From Paraburkholderia dinghuensis (lineage in GTDB: Bacteria > Pseudomonadota > Gammaproteobacteria > Burkholderiales > Burkholderiaceae), in contig NZ_RQIS01000009.1 of the NCBI RefSeq assembly GCF_003837865.1, positions 119,194 to 183,193 on the forward strand: 64,000 nt of DNA. The letters are read 5' to 3'. The notes beneath the pieces were generated by a model. It was not told where the DNA came from and did not search any database. It was given only the letters and a program-made list of their open reading frames with translations. A program made the translations under genes and the position numbers. This document shows, in pieces, positions 61,933-64,000 of the stretch. Positions within the stretch are counted from its first letter, which is position 1. Every line of letters begins with the position of its first letter.

Positions 61933-64000
61933 TTGGCCCGAATCTATCGGAGTGGGCGCTTTCGAAGCGCCCACTCGTCGTGTTCCTGATGATCGGCGCA
62001 CTTGTCGCGGGAACCTTGTCGTTTATCCGGTTAGGGCGTGCCGAAGATCCGGTCTTCACCATCCGCACCATGGTGGTGTCGGCGGTATGGCCGGGTGCCA
62101 CGATCGACGACACGCTTTCCCAGCTAACCGAACGGCTCGAGCGCACCTTGCAGGAGACTCGCCACGTCGACCGCATACGCAGCTTTACGACGGCGGGGCA
62201 AACAACGATCTTTGTCGATCTTCTGCAGTCGACGCCACCTTCCGAAGTCCCCGATACCTGGTATCAGGTTCGCAAGAACGTTGGCGATATGCAGCAATCG
62301 CTGCCGGCGGGGACGATTGGGCCGTTCTTCAATGACGACTTCGGCAACACCTACGGCATCATCTACGCGTTCACGGCGGACGGCTACAGCATGCGCGAGT
62401 TGCGCGATCACGTCGAAGCGATTCGCTCACGTTTGCTGCTGGTGCCGGACGTATCGAAGATCGAGGTCCTCGGCGCGCAGGACGAACAGATCTACATCGA
62501 GTTCTCGACCAGCCGTCTCGCCGGGCTGCGTCTGGACTACCCGACCATCGTTGGCGCATTGACCGCGCAAAACGTCATCAGGCCGGCCGGCGTGCTGCAA
62601 ACCGGGCAGGAGCGGGTGTTCTTCAGGGTGAGTGGTGCTTTTGATTCCGAACGCGACATCGAAGATGTGAATCTGGTATTGGGAGGCCGCATCGTTCGCC
62701 TCGGCGATATCGCGACGGTGAGACGCGGTTTCTCGGACCCGCCGCAACCGATGTTCCGTGTCAACGGCAAGCCGGCGATCGGTCTTGCGATCGCCATGCG
62801 CGATTCGGGCGACATTCTGGCGCTTGGCCGCAACCTGAAGGCCGAGATGGCCGACATCACGGCGAACCTGCCCGTGGGCATCGAGCCATCCCTGGTCGCC
62901 AATCAGGCCGATACCGTCGATATCGCAATCAACGATTTCATGGCCTCCCTCTGGCAGGCCATTGCGATTATCCTGGTGTGCAGCTTCGTGAGTCTCGGCG
63001 TACGGCCGGGGATGGTGGTGGCGCTGTCGATCCCCCTGACGCTGGCTATCGTCTTTGCGATCATGGACCTCGTGCACATCGACCTGCACCGGGTTTCGCT
63101 GGGTGCGCTGATCATCGCGTTGACGCTGTTGGTCGACGACGCCATGACGACGGTCGACGCCATGATCAACCGCCTTGCCGCCGGCGACAGCAAGGACCAG
63201 GCGGCGACTTTCGCTTACCGTACGCTGGCCGCGCCGATGCTCGTCGGCACGCTCGTCACGATTTCCAGTTTCGTGCCGATTGGCTTCGCGAGGAGTTCGG
63301 CCGGCGAATACACGTTCTCGATCTTCGCCGTGGTCGCGATCGCGCTGCTCGTGTCGTGGTTTGGCGCGGTGGTTTTCTCGCCGCTCATGGGTCAAGCCAT
63401 TCTGAAGGCACCCAAGGCAAGCAAGGAGCCGCCGAAGCCCGGCAAGGTGATCACGGCCTATGGCCGGTTCCTGCGCGCGGCGCTGCGGTTGAGGTGGCTG
63501 ACGATTGCCGTCACGCTGGCGGCGTTCGTGGTGTCGATCTTGTTGCTTCGGTTCGTGCCTCAGCAGTTCTTTCCTGCGTCCGATCGGTCCGAACTGACCG
63601 TGGACCTGACGTTGCGCCAGAACGCATCGATCCATGCCACCGAGGCGCAGGTCCAGCAGATCGAAGCCATTTTGAAGAGCGATCCCGATGTCGATCACTT
63701 CAGCAGTTATGTGGGTCGCGGCGCCATTCGCTTCATTCTTACGCTGAATGTCCAACTGCCCAATCCGTTTTTCGCGCAGATCATCGTGGTCGCCCGGAAT
63801 GTGGCGGCACGCGACCGGCTTCAACTGAAGCTGGAGAAGATACTGAGCGAACGGTTTCCCGGCATGATTGCTCGCGTGTCGCCGCTGGAACTCGGGCCGC
63901 CAGTGGGGTGGCCGCTTCAGTATCGCGTGTCGGGTCCCGATCCGGCGCATGTGCGTGGCATCGCGCTCGATCTTGCAGGTATCGTCGGTTCCGACGAGCG
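61929..64000 (+). CDS. RND efflux pump permease, 5' part (truncated by window edge)
   Basis: The first 690 codons of an AcrB/HAE-type or heavy-metal-like RND pump. It starts with GTG 61929 overlapping the adaptor stop. Near the start are LSEWALSKRPLVVFLMIGALVAG (TM1) and RLGRAEDPVFTIRTMVVSAVWPGA, typical of the small-molecule pumps related to VexF/TriC. The proton-relay pair is DD in LTLLVDDAMTTVDAMI in TM4. The adaptor-pump gene order is standard; an outer-membrane factor may follow outside the window. Confidence 0.93.
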   Translation, partial: MIGPNLSEWALSKRPLVVFLMIGALVAGTLSFIRLGRAEDPVFTIRTMVVSAVWPGATIDDTLSQLTERLERTLQETRHVDRIRSFTTAGQTTIFVDLLQSTPPSEVPDTWYQVRKNVGDMQQSLPAGTIGPFFNDDFGNTYGIIYAFTADGYSMRELRDHVEAIRSRLLLVPDVSKIEVLGAQDEQIYIEFSTSRLAGLRLDYPTIVGALTAQNVIRPAGVLQTGQERVFFRVSGAFDSERDIEDVNLVLGGRIVRLGDIATVRRGFSDPPQPMFRVNGKPAIGLAIAMRDSGDILALGRNLKAEMADITANLPVGIEPSLVANQADTVDIAINDFMASLWQAIAIILVCSFVSLGVRPGMVVALSIPLTLAIVFAIMDLVHIDLHRVSLGALIIALTLLVDDAMTTVDAMINRLAAGDSKDQAATFAYRTLAAPMLVGTLVTISSFVPIGFARSSAGEYTFSIFAVVAIALLVSWFGAVVFSPLMGQAILKAPKASKEPPKPGKVITAYGRFLRAALRLRWLTIAVTLAAFVVSILLLRFVPQQFFPASDRSELTVDLTLRQNASIHATEAQVQQIEAILKSDPDVDHFSSYVGRGAIRFILTLNVQLPNPFFAQIIVVARNVAARDRLQLKLEKILSERFPGMIARVSPLELGPPVGWPLQYRVSGPDPAHVRGIALDLAGIVGSDE

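Noticed and set aside
62427..63950. 507-codon minus-strand frame
   Set aside because: Shadow of the RND pump gene; low-complexity Arg/His/Asp composition.
1..64000. CRISPR arrays, rRNA genes, replication origin
   Set aside because: No regular spaced repeats, rRNA-like sequence or origin-type iterons were seen anywhere in the window.

Overview
The window reads as a chromosome segment of a high-GC betaproteobacterium of the Burkholderiaceae (Burkholderia, Paraburkholderia or Caballeronia type). The basis is the porin start at the left edge, the codon use, the LysR/TetR/MFS gene content, and relics of integrases and IS elements seen in that family. The assignment is inference from gene content; no rRNA or species marker is present.

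Layout. (1) 1-2.8 kb: start of an outer-membrane porin, a long gene-free stretch, the 3' half of a tRNA next to a truncated tyrosine integrase, a short acyltransferase-like relic and a LysE-type exporter. (2) 3.4-21.8 kb: a large, tightly overlapping aryl polyene (APE) pigment operon. It has a chain-length factor, acyltransferase, two ACPs, membrane protein, an adenylation enzyme fused to a dehydratase, a glycosyltransferase/acyltransferase fusion, an aromatic ammonia-lyase, thioesterase, LolA-like carrier, MMPL exporter, ketosynthases, dehydratase and ketoreductase. It is extended by an additional FabB-like ketosynthase, two small exported paralogues and a flavin enzyme with halogenase motifs. 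A strong hairpin closes it. (3) 22-31 kb: ordinary accessory metabolism and regulation, namely a Tat-exported MmgE/PrpD protein with a LysR gene, an SDR/NTF2 pair facing a TetR gene across palindromic operators, two lipoproteins and a sugar-efflux MFS gene. (4) 30.2-33.5 kb: a scarred strip with an integrase chimera, an IS6-type transposase tail and an IS3 orfA relic flanking a complete ycaO. (5) 33.6-41.3 kb: an EmrB-type exporter, a secreted repeat protein, a LysR/aldehyde dehydrogenase pair and a diguanylate cyclase. (6) 41.8-55 kb: a third integrase scar, then a ten-gene glycan-decoration cluster including fdtA/fdtB for a 3-amino-3,6-dideoxyhexose, a NeuD-type acetyltransferase, a TPR glycosyltransferase, two methyltransferases, a PhyH dioxygenase and a large RgpF-WbsX protein. 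(7) 55-64 kb: a relic of a VWA-type gene, a CoA-transferase, an arcD-arcA pair without arcB or arcC, and an RND efflux adaptor plus pump running off the right edge.

The most coherent systems are the APE operon and the glycan cluster. In the APE operon the ammonia-lyase and halogenase-like enzyme suggest aryl head-group supply and tailoring. The glycan cluster has no flippase, polymerase or sugar-nucleotide starter enzymes, so it looks like a surface-glycan or protein-glycan modification set drawing on precursors made elsewhere. Duplicated 5' gene fragments and tandem repeats inside it point to modular assembly. Start sites were chosen by hand from frame, overlap and Shine-Dalgarno position; family calls rest on recognised motifs, not on database searches.
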